Source: Actinomadura citrea (lineage in GTDB: Bacteria > Actinomycetota > Actinomycetes > Streptosporangiales > Streptosporangiaceae). Taken from it: a DNA stretch of 64,000 nucleotides. A program made the translations under genes and the position numbers. Positions 42,741-51,958 of the stretch are shown one piece after another. A model generated the notes under the pieces. It searched no databases. It saw only the letters and a list, made by a program, of their open reading frames with translations, and was not told the origin of the DNA. The first letter of the stretch is position 1. Each line of letters opens with the position of its first letter. The DNA is taken from positions 4,526,001-4,590,000 of the forward strand of contig NZ_JACCBT010000001.1 of assembly GCF_013409045.1 (NCBI RefSeq), in the 5' to 3' direction.

Positions 42741-43985
42741 TCAGGGGCGGTACGCCTCGGCCTTCTCCGAAGTGGAGGGGGTCGGCAGAGGTGCCGCGGG
42801 CGCACGGCGGCGTGCGGTGGTCAGGTGGTAGAGCAGCGCCAGGGTCGTGACACCGGCGGCCGGCAGCCCCAGCCCGGCGGGCACGATGGCAAACCACTCC
42901 TGGGCCAGTCCGCCCAGGCCGCCGCCGAGGGCCATCCCGACGTAGACGGCCGAGGAGTTGAGGCCGAGCAGAACCGGTGCCGCGGCCGGGCTGAGGGCGA
43001 TGAGCCGGTGCTGCTGGGGCACGACGATGAGGCCCAGGGCCACGCCCCAGATCGCGGCCCATGCCAGGGTGGACGCGAGCGTGGCGGTCGCCACCGAAGT
43101 GAGGCCAAGGGCGATCGCGGCAATGGCGAGGGGACCGGTCAACACGTGCGCGGGGTCGTGCCGGTCGACCAGCCGTCCCGCGATGATGTTTCCGGCCAGG
43201 ACCCCGATTCCCCAGGCCAGCAGGATGACGGTGAGCAGCGACTCGGAGCCGCCGGTCGCCTCCTGCAGGGCCGGGCCGATGTAGGTGTAGAGGGTGTAGG
43301 CGCCGAGGAAGACCAGCGTCGTGACGGCCAGTAGCGCGAGGACCCGGCCCTGCCTGAGCGGGCGCAGCCGGTCGCCCAGTGAGGCGGCGGGGAGCGTCAC
43401 CTTGGGCAGGCCGGCCGCGACTCCGATGACCGCGACGAGGCCGATCCCGGCGACGGCCCACAGGGTGATGTGCCAGTCGGTACGGCCGATGAGGGTACCG
43501 AGAGGAAGGCCCAACGCCGTCGCCAGCGTGAGACCGCCCAACACGAAGGCCAGTGCCCTGCCCCGGCGTTCCGGGGATGCGATGGCCCCCGCAGTGCTGG
43601 AGGCGGCGGAGTTGATCATCCCGGCGCCGGCCGCGGTGACGATACGAGCGGCCATCACCACCTCGTAGCTGGTGCCAAGGGCGGTGACGGCGTTGCCGAC
43701 CACGAAGACGCTCAGCGCGATCAGCAGCGCGGACCGCCTGTCCAGTCCACTGGTGAGCGCGCCCATGACGGGTGCCGACAGGGCCATCACCAGCGCGAAC
43801 ACCGTCACCAGCTGCCCGGCGGCGGGAGTGGAGACCTGCAGATCCGTGGCGATGGCGGGGAGCAGCCCCGCGATGACGTAGCTGTCGGTGCCGACGGCGA
43901 AGGTCGCCAGGGCCAGAGGAAGCAGCCGTTTCAACACCGGGCGGTGCCGCCTTTCCAGAGGATTCTCGGAAGTACCGAGCGGCAC
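42741..43985 (-). CDS. MFS transporter (Cmx/DHA1-type, 12 helices)
   Basis: About 414 residues with 12 membrane segments. RLLPLALATFAVGTDSYVIAGLLPAIATDLQVS is the typical start of chloramphenicol-exporter-like and sugar-efflux MFS proteins; APVMGALTSGLDRRSALL is motif A-like. GTG 43985 is used: TATATT (43993-43998 on the complementary strand) is seven bases upstream, suggesting a leaderless mRNA; GTG 43937 (VLKRLLP) is the alternative. Divergent from an ArsR gene with the shared ATGGAT/ATCCAT operator. Confidence 0.88.
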   Translation of the reverse strand: MPLGTSENPLERRHRPVLKRLLPLALATFAVGTDSYVIAGLLPAIATDLQVSTPAAGQLVTVFALVMALSAPVMGALTSGLDRRSALLIALSVFVVGNAVTALGTSYEVVMAARIVTAAGAGMINSAASSTAGAIASPERRGRALAFVLGGLTLATALGLPLGTLIGRTDWHITLWAVAGIGLVAVIGVAAGLPKVTLPAASLGDRLRPLRQGRVLALLAVTTLVFLGAYTLYTYIGPALQEATGGSESLLTVILLAWGIGVLAGNIIAGRLVDRHDPAHVLTGPLAIAAIALGLTSVATATLASTLAWAAIWGVALGLIVVPQQHRLIALSPAAAPVLLGLNSSAVYVGMALGGGLGGLAQEWFAIVPAGLGLPAAGVTTLALLYHLTTARRRAPAAPLPTPSTSEKAEAYRP

Positions 43986-43997
43986 CCTAGGCAATAT

Positions 43998-44021
43998 ATG
44001 GATGCTTGTCCATGTATCCAT
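43998..44021. promoter_or_regulatory. ArsR operator ATGGAT-N12-ATCCAT
   Basis: Inverted repeat (43998-44003 and 44016-44021) between the divergent MFS and ArsR genes; nested GGAT/TCC elements inside add to the dyad. It overlaps the -10 TATATT of the MFS gene, so the ArsR protein should repress the pump. Confidence 0.6.
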
Positions 44022-44063
44022 GGGTTGGTAGTGTGCGGGTGTGCGGGACACAGGGGGGCGGCG

Positions 44064-44414
44064 ATGCGTGAGGTTTCACAGCCGGCGACCGAGGCCATCC
44101 GGCTGGTGGAGGTGCTGCGCGCTCTGGCCGATCCGGTGCGGCTGGATCTCGTCCTGCGGCTCGACCGGATGGGCGAGGACTTCTGCAACGCGATCGGCGC
44201 CGAGATCGACGTGCATCAGACGACGCTCTCGCACCACTACCGGGTGCTGCGTGAGGCCGGCGTGACGTGGACGACGGTGCAGGGCCGATCCCGGCTGGTA
44301 CGGCTGCGCCGAGAGGACCTCGACGCCCTGTTCCCCGGCCTGCTCGACTCGGTACTGGGCGCACGGCGCCGAACGAGCGACACCGCGATCACCGGCACGG
44401 TCGAGGCGCCGTAG
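44064..44414 (+). CDS. ArsR-family transcriptional regulator
   Basis: 116 residues, winged helix: RLVEVLRALADPVRLDLVLRLDRMGEDFCNAIGAEIDVHQTTLSHHYRVLREAGVTWTTVQGRSRLVRLRREDLD. Only one cysteine (FCN), so no metal-thiolate pair; it probably senses an organic ligand. ATG 44064 with GGGGGGCG Shine-Dalgarno. Regulates the divergent MFS pump through the operator at 43998. A hairpin follows at once. Confidence 0.9.
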   Translation: MREVSQPATEAIRLVEVLRALADPVRLDLVLRLDRMGEDFCNAIGAEIDVHQTTLSHHYRVLREAGVTWTTVQGRSRLVRLRREDLDALFPGLLDSVLGARRRTSDTAITGTVEAP

Positions 44415-44416
44415 GC

Positions 44417-44433
44417 GCGGGCCCCCGGCCCGC
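44417..44433 (+). terminator. GC-rich terminator hairpin
   Basis: GCGGGCC-CCC-GGCCCGC, perfect 7-base arms, 3 bases after the ArsR stop. Confidence 0.55.
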
Positions 44434-44470
44434 TCGCAACATGCGATCAGCCGCAAACGGGCGCGTTCTT

Positions 44471-44493
44471 CGGCGTCCGCTCCGCGGACGCCG
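44471..44493. terminator. Second hairpin in the ArsR-TetR gap
   Basis: CGGCGTCCGC-TCC-GCGGACGCCG, perfect 10-base arms and a 3-base loop. Two stems in 80 bases separate the ArsR/MFS unit from the TetR operon. The remaining 44494-44640 contains no gene I can support. Confidence 0.5.
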
Positions 44494-44667
44494 CGCACAG
44501 TAGGAAGCGGCACCGGCCCCGGGCGCCGCCCGTCTTCGCCCCGCCTTCGCCCAGATGCGCCTGCGCCGAAGGCCGGAACCCGCGCAGATCCCAGCCGATC
44601 CCCGGCCCGTCCTGCACGGTGCGCACGTCCAGCAGCGCGGAATTCACATACGGCTATGTATGCGGAT

Positions 44668-44682
44668 ACGGTGATGTATCTT
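44668..44682. promoter_or_regulatory. Promoter and half-dyad of the TetR-oxidoreductase-DinB operon
   Basis: A TATCTT -10-like hexamer (44677-44682) lies six bases before ATG 44689, overlapping a short dyad GATAC-N6-GTATC; further CATACGG/TATGCGG repeats lie upstream. Suggests a leaderless, autorepressed operon. Confidence 0.4.
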
Positions 44683-44688
44683 GTCGGC

Positions 44689-45282
44689 ATGGCACGAGAG
44701 ACGCGCGCCGAACGGCGGCAGCGCACGCGTGAGGAGCTGGTGGCGTCGGCGATGCGGCTGTTCGCCGAGCGCGGGGTCGCCTCGACCTCGGTCGAGGCGA
44801 TCGCGGAGACGGCCGGATACAGCCGCGGCGCCTACCACAGCAACTTCGAGACCAAGGAGGAGGTCCTCGACGCCGTCGTCGCTCGCGTGGTCGGGAGCCT
44901 GGAGCCAGAACTGGTCGCCGTGCTGCGCGATCAGGGCAGTGTCCTGGAGCGGCTCGCGGCCTATGTCCGCGGGTTCCTTCTGTATTACGCGCGGCGACCG
45001 GTGGAGACGCGCGCCCTGGTCGCGGTCGTCGCCCACCGCACCACAGCGGCGGCCGACGCCTATGACGAGCTCGTGGCGGCGTCGCTTGCCGACGTCATCG
45101 CTCTGCTGGAGGAGGGACAGCGCAACGGCGAGATGCGCGGCTTCGACCTCGTCATGATGGCCGCGATGCTCCGCCGCACACTCGATGCCGAAGGACTGCG
45201 GGTCGCGCACGGCGCTCCCGTGGATGCCGTCAGTGACGAACTGGTCGCCACGTTCAGCCGAGCGACACGCTCGGCCCCCTGA
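44689..45282 (+). CDS. TetR-family transcriptional regulator
   Basis: 197 residues. HTH: RTREELVASAMRLFAERGVASTSVEAIAETAGYSRGAYHSNFETKEEVLDAVV; the C-terminal domain is TetR_C_6-like with FLLYYARRPVETRALVAVVAHRT. ATG 44689 (MARETRAERR) chosen over upstream GTG/ATG because it sits right after the -10. First gene of an operon with the oxidoreductase (16 bases) and DinB-like gene. Confidence 0.9.
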   Translation: MARETRAERRQRTREELVASAMRLFAERGVASTSVEAIAETAGYSRGAYHSNFETKEEVLDAVVARVVGSLEPELVAVLRDQGSVLERLAAYVRGFLLYYARRPVETRALVAVVAHRTTAAADAYDELVAASLADVIALLEEGQRNGEMRGFDLVMMAAMLRRTLDAEGLRVAHGAPVDAVSDELVATFSRATRSAP

Positions 45283-45298
45283 CCGAGAGGCTGAAGTC

Positions 45299-46336
45299 AT
45301 GCCCGTGCGGACCTTCCGCCAGATGGTGCTTCGTGAACGCCCCGCCGGCGGCATCACCCCTGGCACTTTCGCTGAGCAGCGCAGCCCCATACCGGCACTC
45401 GACGATGGTGACGCTCTGGTCGAGGTCGTCTGGCTCGGCATCGACGCCACTCAGCGCACGTGGCTCAACCCCGGCACCACCTATACGGCACCGGTCGGGA
45501 TTGGCGAGGTGATGCGCGGCAGCGGTGTCGGGCGTGTGGTGACCTCCCGAAATCCGGCGCTGCCGGAGGGGCAGTGGGTCTATGGCGACCTGGGTTGGCG
45601 AGAGTACGTCGTGGCGCGCGAGGGCGGCGTGTTCGGGGTCAACCCGGTGCCGGAGGGGATTGATCCGCGTCACGTGCTCACCGTCTTCGGGGTGAGCGGG
45701 CTGACGGCCTTCGTCGGGATGTCCGAGGTGCTCGGCGTCACCGCGGGGGACACGGTGCTGGTCACCGGCGCGGCCGGCAGTGTCGGTTCCCTCGCCGGGC
45801 AGATCGCGCGGTTTCTGGGCGCTCGGGTGATCGGCACCGCCGGTTCGGCCGAGAAGGTCGCTTGGGTGAAGGACGTCGCGAAGTTCGACGCCTGTGTGGA
45901 CTACCGCGCCGACAGCGTTCCGGATGCGTTGCGCGAATTCGCGCCCGACGGGCTCACCGCCGTTTTCGACAACGTGGGCGGTGTGCTGCTGGAGAACGCG
46001 CTCGACCGGCTCGCCGTCCATGCGCGCATCGCGCTGTGCGGGTCGATCTCGTCCGGCTACACGGCCGCAGGATACGGCGCGGGCCCCGCCAACTACATGC
46101 AACTCGCGTTTCGACGGGCCCGCATGGAGGGTTTCGTGTTCCTCGACCATCAGCCGCTTTTCCCCAAAGCACTGTCTCGGCTCGCCGGCTGGGTGTCGGC
46201 CGGCGACCTGCGCTGGGCCGAGGACGTCGTCGACGGTCTCTCCAACGCCCCCGTTGCGCTGCAGCGCCTCTTCGACGGCGCCAACCTCGGCAAACAGCTG
46301 GTGAGGGTGAACGCGGCCGAAACGAAGGTGCACTGA
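45299..46336 (+). CDS. NADP-dependent oxidoreductase (MDR, zinc-free; curcumin-reductase-like)
   Basis: 345 residues. Medium-chain reductase without zinc ligands: AGDTVLVTGAAGSVGSLAGQIARFLGARVIGTAGSAEKVAW is the NADP-binding Rossmann motif (AxxGxxG), with VFDNVGGVLLENAL and GAGPANYMQLAFRRARMEGFVFLDH further on. This matches the enone/curcumin reductase group. It likely reduces alpha,beta-unsaturated carbonyls. ATG 45299 with CCGAGAGGCTGAAG upstream. Operon with TetR and DinB-like genes. Confidence 0.92.
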   Translation: MPVRTFRQMVLRERPAGGITPGTFAEQRSPIPALDDGDALVEVVWLGIDATQRTWLNPGTTYTAPVGIGEVMRGSGVGRVVTSRNPALPEGQWVYGDLGWREYVVAREGGVFGVNPVPEGIDPRHVLTVFGVSGLTAFVGMSEVLGVTAGDTVLVTGAAGSVGSLAGQIARFLGARVIGTAGSAEKVAWVKDVAKFDACVDYRADSVPDALREFAPDGLTAVFDNVGGVLLENALDRLAVHARIALCGSISSGYTAAGYGAGPANYMQLAFRRARMEGFVFLDHQPLFPKALSRLAGWVSAGDLRWAEDVVDGLSNAPVALQRLFDGANLGKQLVRVNAAETKVH

Positions 46337-46873
46337 ATGACCGAGGTCAAGCAGGTACTCCAACAGCAGATGTCCACCGCTTGGGCACTGCTCGACTACC
46401 ACGTGCAGCAGTGGCGCGACGACGACCTGTTCTGGGAACCGGCGCCGTCACACTGGACGATGCACCAGGTCGAGGGCGGTTGGGCTCCCGACTTCGCCGA
46501 GGTCGAGCCCACTCCTGTCCCGGCCCCCACGATCGCATGGCTGACCTGGCACATCGGCTGGTGGTGGACCACAGCACTCGCTCACCTGGAACGAACCGAC
46601 ATCCCGGCCCGCGAAGACATCGGCTGGCCGGGCACCTGCGCCTCGATCACCGAATGGCTGGGGAACATCCACCAGGCGTGGCGAACGGGGCTGGCCGCCA
46701 CCGACCGCCTCGACGACGAATCGGCGTTCCCCTGGCCCGCAGGATCGGGCCACACCGTCGCCGACATGTGCGCATGGGTGAACATCGAGCTGACAAAGAA
46801 CGCCGCCGAGATCGGTCAGCTACTGATCCTTCGACACGCACGACACCGACCGGCGCACCGTTCACCTCGCTGA
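46337..46873 (+). CDS. DinB-family protein
   Basis: 178 residues. DinB-like helices: WALLDYHVQQWRDDDLFWEPAPSHWTMHQ, then TIAWLTWHIGWWWTTALAHLERTD (His), and WVNIELTKNAAEIGQLLIL. The usual late HxxxH ligands are not evident, so metal binding may be reduced. ATG lies directly after the TGA of the oxidoreductase with no gap, so it is coupled. Probably a thiol-transfer partner of the reductase. Confidence 0.86.
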   Translation: MTEVKQVLQQQMSTAWALLDYHVQQWRDDDLFWEPAPSHWTMHQVEGGWAPDFAEVEPTPVPAPTIAWLTWHIGWWWTTALAHLERTDIPAREDIGWPGTCASITEWLGNIHQAWRTGLAATDRLDDESAFPWPAGSGHTVADMCAWVNIELTKNAAEIGQLLILRHARHRPAHRSPR

Positions 46874-47131
46874 AACGGCTTCAGTCAGCCGGCGCAGTGC
46901 CCACGACCTCTCCACGCCGAACTGGTGAAAAAGCGCAGGCTGTCGCGCCAGCCTGGCATCACCTTCCGAGGACCAGAGCGTCAGCGCCACCATCGAGGGG
47001 GACAGCGCCGGCCTGCGATGCCCGACATCTCCCAGACGCCGTCCGAGGAGCTGGAGATGAACGGCCTTGACGGGGGCGGTGTGAGCGTGGCATCCTGATT
47101 GCGGGATCGAGGTTGACTATTTATGTAGGTG
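46874..47131. other. Gene-poor stretch upstream of the solitary rpoB
   Basis: From the DinB-like stop to the rpoB start there are 390 bases with no convincing gene. A 26-codon open frame (ATG 47018, stop TGA 47096-47098) reads MPDISQTPSEELEMNG then LDGGGVSVAS; it has no well-placed Shine-Dalgarno and no recognised family. TTGACT at 47113-47118 could be an additional -35. The last 130 bases hold the rpoB promoter. Confidence 0.4.
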
Positions 47132-47161
47132 TGGACATCTGTCTGCATTCTGCTCTATGCT
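47132..47161 (+). promoter_or_regulatory. Predicted sigma-70-type promoter of the solitary rpoB
   Basis: TGGACA (47132-47137) and TATGCT (47156-47161), spacer 18, both close to consensus. Expected start near 47168, giving a 5' leader of about 96 bases before TTG 47264. This local promoter shows the gene need not depend on an upstream ribosomal-protein operon. Confidence 0.6.
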
Positions 47162-47263
47162 GCCCTTCCGTGCTCGCCTCGACGTCCCCTCCCTCCGTAT
47201 CGGCCGTGATGTCGTCCGGCGTGCGCGCCGTCAACCCGCCGCGAGCCCTCGGAAGGACACCTG

Positions 47264-50200
47264 TTGGCAGCCTCGCGCACCGCTTCCGCCGTACCCGCCG
47301 GTCCCCGCCGCGTCTCTTTCTCACGCATCCACGAGCCTCTCGAGGTTCCCGATCTGCTCGCCCTGCAGACCAACTCCTTCGACTGGCTGGTCGGAAACGA
47401 GCGCTGGAAGGCCCGGGTCGAGGCGGCCCAGAAGGCCGGAAGTAAGAGCGTCCCGACGCAGTCGGGGCTGGAGGAGATCTTCGAAGAGATCAGTCCGATC
47501 GAGGACTTCTCCGGGACGATGTCCCTGTCGTTCCGGGATCACCGGTTCGAGCCTCCGAAGTACTCCGTGGAGGAGTGCAAGGACAAGGACATGACCTACT
47601 CCGCCCCGATGTTCGTCACGGCGGAGTTCATCAACAACACCACCGGTGAGATCAAGAGCCAGACGGTGTTCATGGGCGACTTCCCGCTCATGACCCCCAA
47701 GGGGACGTTCATCGTCAACGGCACCGAGCGGGTGGTGACGTCCCAGCTGACGCGTTCGCCGGGGGTGTACTTCGATCGGGCGCTGGACAAGGCGTCGGAC
47801 AAGGACATCTACGGGTGCCGGGTGATCCCGAGTCGGGGTGCCTGGCTTGAGTTCGAGATCGACAAGCGCGACAACGTGGGTGTGCGCATCGACCGCAAGC
47901 GCAAGCAGCCGGTGACGGTGCTGCTGAAGGCGCTGGGGTGGGACGAGGCGCGGATCCGGGAGCGGTTCGGCTCGTATGAGTCGATCAATGTGACGCTGGA
48001 GAAGGATCACACCTCCGGGCAGGATGACGCGCTGCTGGACATCTACCGCAAGCTGCGGCCGGGTGAGCCGCCGACGCGGGAGTCGGCGCAGACGCTGCTG
48101 GAGAATCTGTACTTCAATCCCAAGCGGTACGACGTGGCGAAGGTCGGCCGTTACAAGATCAACAAGAAGCTCGGTCTGGACCTGGACATGAACCAGGGGA
48201 CGTTGACCGAGGATGACGTGGTCGCCACGATCGAGTATCTGGTGCGTCTGCATGCGGGTGAGGAGGAGGCGACCCTGGGCAGTGTGGCGGTGCCGATCGA
48301 GGTCGATGACATCGACCATTTCGGTAACCGGCGGCTGCGCACGGTGGGGGAGCTGATCCAGAACCAGGTGCGTCTGGGGCTGGCCCGCATGGAGCGTGTG
48401 GTGCGGGAGCGGATGACGACGCAGGACGTCGAGGCGATCACGCCGCAGACGTTGATCAACATTCGGCCGGTGGTGGCCTCCATCAAGGAGTTCTTCGGCA
48501 CCAGCCAGTTGTCGCAGTTCATGGACCAGACCAACCCTCTGGCCGGGCTCACCCACAAGCGGCGGCTGAACGCGCTCGGCCCGGGCGGTCTGTCGCGTGA
48601 GCGGGCGAGCATGGAGGTCCGTGACGTCCACCCGTCGCACTACGGGCGGATGTGTCCGATCGAGACGCCCGAAGGCCCCAACATCGGCCTCATGGGGTCC
48701 CTGTCGTCCTTCGCACGCGTCAACCCCTTCGGCTTCATCGAGACGCCCTACCGCAAGGCCGTCGAAGGCCGCGTGACCGACGAGATCGAGTACCTGACGG
48801 CCGACGTCGAGGACCGCTACGTCATCGCGCAGGCCAACACGCCGCTCGACTCCGACGGCGCCTTCGCCGAGGACCGCGTGCTCGTCCGCCGCAAGGGCGG
48901 CGAGATCGAGGCGATCCGGCCCGACGAGGTCGACTACATGGACGTCTCACCGCGCCAGATGGTGTCGGTCGCGACGGCGATGATCCCGTTCCTGGAGCAT
49001 GACGACGCCAACCGGGCGTTGATGGGTTCGAACATGCAGCGTCAGTCGGTGCCGCTGTTGCGTAGTGAGGCGCCGCTGGTCGGGACGGGTATGGAGTACC
49101 GTGCCGCGACCGATGCGGGTGATGTGATCACTGCGGAGAAGGCGGGTGTGGTCGAGGAGGTCTCGGCCGACTACGTCACGGTGATGAACGATGACGGGAC
49201 CCGGACGACGTATCGGGTGTCGAAGTTCAAGCGGTCCAACCAGGGCACGTGCTTCAACCAGAAGCCGATCGTGGACGAGGGCCGGCGGGTCGAGGTCGGT
49301 CAGGTGATCGCCGATGGGCCGTGCACCGATGACGGTGAGATGGCGCTGGGCAAGAACCTGCTGGTGGCGTTCATGCCGTGGGAGGGCCACAACTACGAAG
49401 ACGCGATCATCCTGTCGCAGCGGCTGGTGCAGGACGATGTGCTGTCCTCGATCCACATCGAGGAGCACGAGGTCGACGCCCGGGACACCAAGCTGGGTCC
49501 TGAGGAGATCACCCGTGATATCCCGAACGTGTCCGAGGAGGTCCTGGCCGACCTGGACGAGCGGGGGATCATCCGGATCGGTGCCGATGTGGTGCCCGGT
49601 GACATCCTGGTCGGCAAGGTCACTCCGAAGGGGGAGACCGAGCTGACGCCCGAGGAGCGGCTGCTGCGGGCGATCTTCGGTGAGAAGGCGCGTGAGGTGC
49701 GCGACACCTCGCTGAAGGTGCCGCACGGTGAGCAGGGCAAGGTCATCGGGGTGCGGGTGTTCTCCCGTGACGACGGTGACGAGCTGCCGCCGGGGGTCAA
49801 CGAGCTGGTCCGGGTGTACGTGGCGCAGAAGCGCAAGATCACCGATGGGGACAAGCTCGCGGGCCGGCACGGCAACAAGGGCGTCATCTCCAAGGTGCTG
49901 CCGGTGGAGGACATGCCGTTCCTGGAGGACGGCACCCCCGTCGACATCGTCCTGAACCCCCTGGGCGTGCCCGGCCGCATGAACGTCGGACAGGTCCTGG
50001 AGACCCACCTCGGCTGGATCGCCTCCCGCGGCTGGGACATCAGCGGGGTGGAGGAGGAGTGGGCCGGGCGGCTGAGGGACAAGGGCCTCGACCGCGTCGA
50101 GCCGCGCACCAACGTCGCCACCCCCGTCTTCGACGGCGCCGGGGAGCAGGAGATCATCGGCCTGCTCGGCACCACGCTGGTCAACCGCGACGGCGACCGC

Positions 50201-50740
50201 ATGGTGATGCCCACCGGCAAGGCGCGGATGTTCGACGGCCGCACCGGCGAGCCCTACCGGGAGCCCATCTCGGTCGGCTACATCTACATCCTCAAGCTGC
50301 ACCACCTGGTCGACGACAAGATCCACGCCCGTTCGACCGGCCCGTACTCCATGATCACCCAGCAGCCGCTCGGCGGTAAGGCCCAGTTCGGCGGCCAGCG
50401 CTTCGGTGAGATGGAGGTCTGGGCACTGGAGGCCTACGGCGCCGCCTACGCCCTCCAGGAGCTGCTGACCATCAAGTCCGACGACGTCCTCGGCCGCGTG
50501 AAGGTCTACGAGGCCATCGTCAAGGGCGAGAACATCCCCGAGCCCGGCATTCCCGAGTCCTTCAAGGTGCTCATCAAGGAGATGCAGTCGCTGTGCCTCA
50601 ACGTCGAGGTGCTCTCCAGCGACGGCATGTCCATCGAGATGCGCGACACCGACGAGGACGTCTTCCGCGCCGCGGAGGAGCTCGGCATCGACCTCTCCCG
50701 CCGCCCGAACGAGGGCGCGATGAACGTCGACGAGATCTGA
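47264..50740 (+). CDS. rpoB: RNA polymerase beta subunit, solitary second-type copy with rifampicin-pocket substitutions
   Basis: 1,158 residues, full-length actinobacterial beta subunit from [18 protein letters not shown] to the C-terminal [16 protein letters not shown] start with GGAAGG (47251-47256). The rif region reads [29 protein letters not shown]. Relative to E. coli numbering: V146 is Thr159 here, N518 is Thr423, S531 is Asn436 and I572 is Met477, while D516 and H526 positions are unchanged. rplJ/rplL do not precede it and rpoC does not follow; the next gene is opposite-strand. All known housekeeping rpoB genes of actinomycetes are followed by rpoC, so this is likely a paralogue of the Nonomuraea rpoB(R)/Nocardia rpoB2 type that gives rifampicin resistance and alters expression. 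Codon use changes in blocks (48,660 / 48,960 / 49,910). Confidence 0.95.
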   Translation: MAASRTASAVPAGPRRVSFSRIHEPLEVPDLLALQTNSFDWLVGNERWKARVEAAQKAGSKSVPTQSGLEEIFEEISPIEDFSGTMSLSFRDHRFEPPKYSVEECKDKDMTYSAPMFVTAEFINNTTGEIKSQTVFMGDFPLMTPKGTFIVNGTERVVTSQLTRSPGVYFDRALDKASDKDIYGCRVIPSRGAWLEFEIDKRDNVGVRIDRKRKQPVTVLLKALGWDEARIRERFGSYESINVTLEKDHTSGQDDALLDIYRKLRPGEPPTRESAQTLLENLYFNPKRYDVAKVGRYKINKKLGLDLDMNQGTLTEDDVVATIEYLVRLHAGEEEATLGSVAVPIEVDDIDHFGNRRLRTVGELIQNQVRLGLARMERVVRERMTTQDVEAITPQTLINIRPVVASIKEFFGTSQLSQFMDQTNPLAGLTHKRRLNALGPGGLSRERASMEVRDVHPSHYGRMCPIETPEGPNIGLMGSLSSFARVNPFGFIETPYRKAVEGRVTDEIEYLTADVEDRYVIAQANTPLDSDGAFAEDRVLVRRKGGEIEAIRPDEVDYMDVSPRQMVSVATAMIPFLEHDDANRALMGSNMQRQSVPLLRSEAPLVGTGMEYRAATDAGDVITAEKAGVVEEVSADYVTVMNDDGTRTTYRVSKFKRSNQGTCFNQKPIVDEGRRVEVGQVIADGPCTDDGEMALGKNLLVAFMPWEGHNYEDAIILSQRLVQDDVLSSIHIEEHEVDARDTKLGPEEITRDIPNVSEEVLADLDERGIIRIGADVVPGDILVGKVTPKGETELTPEERLLRAIFGEKAREVRDTSLKVPHGEQGKVIGVRVFSRDDGDELPPGVNELVRVYVAQKRKITDGDKLAGRHGNKGVISKVLPVEDMPFLEDGTPVDIVLNPLGVPGRMNVGQVLETHLGWIASRGWDISGVEEEWAGRLRDKGLDRVEPRTNVATPVFDGAGEQEIIGLLGTTLVNRDGDRMVMPTGKARMFDGRTGEPYREPISVGYIYILKLHHLVDDKIHARSTGPYSMITQQPLGGKAQFGGQRFGEMEVWALEAYGAAYALQELLTIKSDDVLGRVKVYEAIVKGENIPEPGIPESFKVLIKEMQSLCLNVEVLSSDGMSIEMRDTDEDVFRAAEELGIDLSRRPNEGAMNVDEI

Positions 50741-50783
50741 CGGCCGGCGCCTCCGGCCCGAGCGCTCGCCCCCCATCGCGGGA

Positions 50784-50809
50784 GGCGGCCGCCCGGGCCG
50801 GGGGCCGCC
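50784..50809. terminator. Possible terminator after rpoB
   Basis: GGCGGCC (50784-50790) pairs with GGCCGCC (50803-50809), 44 bases after the rpoB stop, in a GC-rich gap before the convergent dehydrogenase gene. Stem short, so modest support. Confidence 0.35.
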
Positions 50810-50825
50810 CGGTCCCCGAGAGCGG

Positions 50826-51857
50826 TCATCGGCGCAGGTCGAACGACAGGTGCGCGGACAGCGCGCGCAGGAAGTCGGCCGCGTCGAAGATCTCCCCGGC
50901 GGAGGCGGCGCCGGTCGTCCTGGTCCGGCCCGTGAGGATGCGGCCGACCGCCTCCACCGCCAGCGGCGCGCTGACGGCGTAGATGTCCCGGCCGCTCGCC
51001 GTCGCGCGCCGTTCCTCGCCGCCGGAGCGCACGACGACATCGACCAGGAACGTCTGGTCGGAGCGTCCGCGTTCGTCGGCGGCCTCCGGCGCCGGCGTGT
51101 CGGGGGCCGACAGGTCCTCGACCGCCTCGACGGTCATGTACGAGCGCACCTCGGGGACCGCCAGGTGGCTGGGGATCGTGACGACGTCGGCCATGCTGAA
51201 CTCCCCGATGACGGGCCGGACGCCCATCGGCTCGGGGAACGTCCACTTCAACGAGGGGAGCACGTGCTGGTGGTAGTCCAACCTCCCGCCGGTGAAGCGG
51301 ACCCGCCGCCCGTCGCGCCGCTCGTGGGAGACCGTGCCCGCGGCGCGCGTGCCCGTGGTGGGGCGCCAGCTGCTCAACCCGTAGGCGACGTGCACCTCGT
51401 CGGCGGCGGTCCAGTCGCCCATCGCGGCGGTGGCCAGCAGGTCGCCGAGTCCGCCGAAGAAGGCCATCGCGGGAACGACCGCGACTCCCGCGTCGCGGGC
51501 GCGCTCGGCGAAGTGCGCGAGCGTGTCGGCGTTGGCCTCGATCTCGGCCGCCACGTCCACGTAGGGGATGCCGGCGCGCAGCGCCGCCTCGATCACCGGC
51601 CCGGCCGTCGCGGCGAAGGGTCCCGCGCAGTTGACCACCGCGGCGGCGCCGGCCAGGGCGCGGTCGAGCGACGCCGGATCGTCGGCCGACGCGGGCCGGA
51701 CGTCCAGCCCTGGAAAGGATTCCGCCAGTGCTTGCAGCTTCCCGGCGTCGCGGCCGGACGGCACCGGGACGAACCCGCGGTCCCGCAGCTCCGCCACAAC
51801 GAACCGCCCGGTGTGCCCGTACGCGCCGAACACCGCGACCGTCTGACCCGCACCCAT
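50826..51857 (-). CDS. Saccharopine-dehydrogenase-like/trans-acting enoyl reductase family protein
   Basis: 343 residues. N-terminal Rossmann AVFGAYGHTGRFVVAELRDRGF, then VVNCAGPFAATAGPVIEAALRAGIPYVDVAAE, the hallmark of the saccharopine-dehydrogenase-like family (Sccpdh_NADP), followed by a long C-domain. In actinomycetes the family includes enoyl reductases of lipid synthesis; the substrate here is unknown. GGGAGAG before ATG 51857. Convergent with rpoB; divergent from the GlxA-type regulator 101 bases away. Confidence 0.88.
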   Translation of the reverse strand: MGAGQTVAVFGAYGHTGRFVVAELRDRGFVPVPSGRDAGKLQALAESFPGLDVRPASADDPASLDRALAGAAAVVNCAGPFAATAGPVIEAALRAGIPYVDVAAEIEANADTLAHFAERARDAGVAVVPAMAFFGGLGDLLATAAMGDWTAADEVHVAYGLSSWRPTTGTRAAGTVSHERRDGRRVRFTGGRLDYHQHVLPSLKWTFPEPMGVRPVIGEFSMADVVTIPSHLAVPEVRSYMTVEAVEDLSAPDTPAPEAADERGRSDQTFLVDVVVRSGGEERRATASGRDIYAVSAPLAVEAVGRILTGRTRTTGAASAGEIFDAADFLRALSAHLSFDLRR

Positions 51858-51958
51858 CGTCTCTCCCGTTGCCCTCGGTCGAACCACTGGACCGATCATG
51901 GCGGCGGCGGCCGTCCCGCACGAGCGTCCGGAACGCCATGCCTCGTACAATTCCGGAC

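Noticed and set aside
44447-44647. 66-codon minus-strand open frame in the ArsR-TetR gap
   Set aside because: It spans a strong hairpin, has a GTG start without a Shine-Dalgarno and no recognisable family; probably a chance frame in GC-rich DNA.
47264-50740. Treating this rpoB as the normal housekeeping copy
   Set aside because: rplL and rpoC are absent from its flanks and the rif-pocket residues are altered, so an ordinary rplJL-rpoBC operon is not present here.
50784-50809. A strong rho-independent terminator after rpoB
   Set aside because: The stem is only seven pairs with a 12-base loop and no U-tract, so it is listed only at low confidence.
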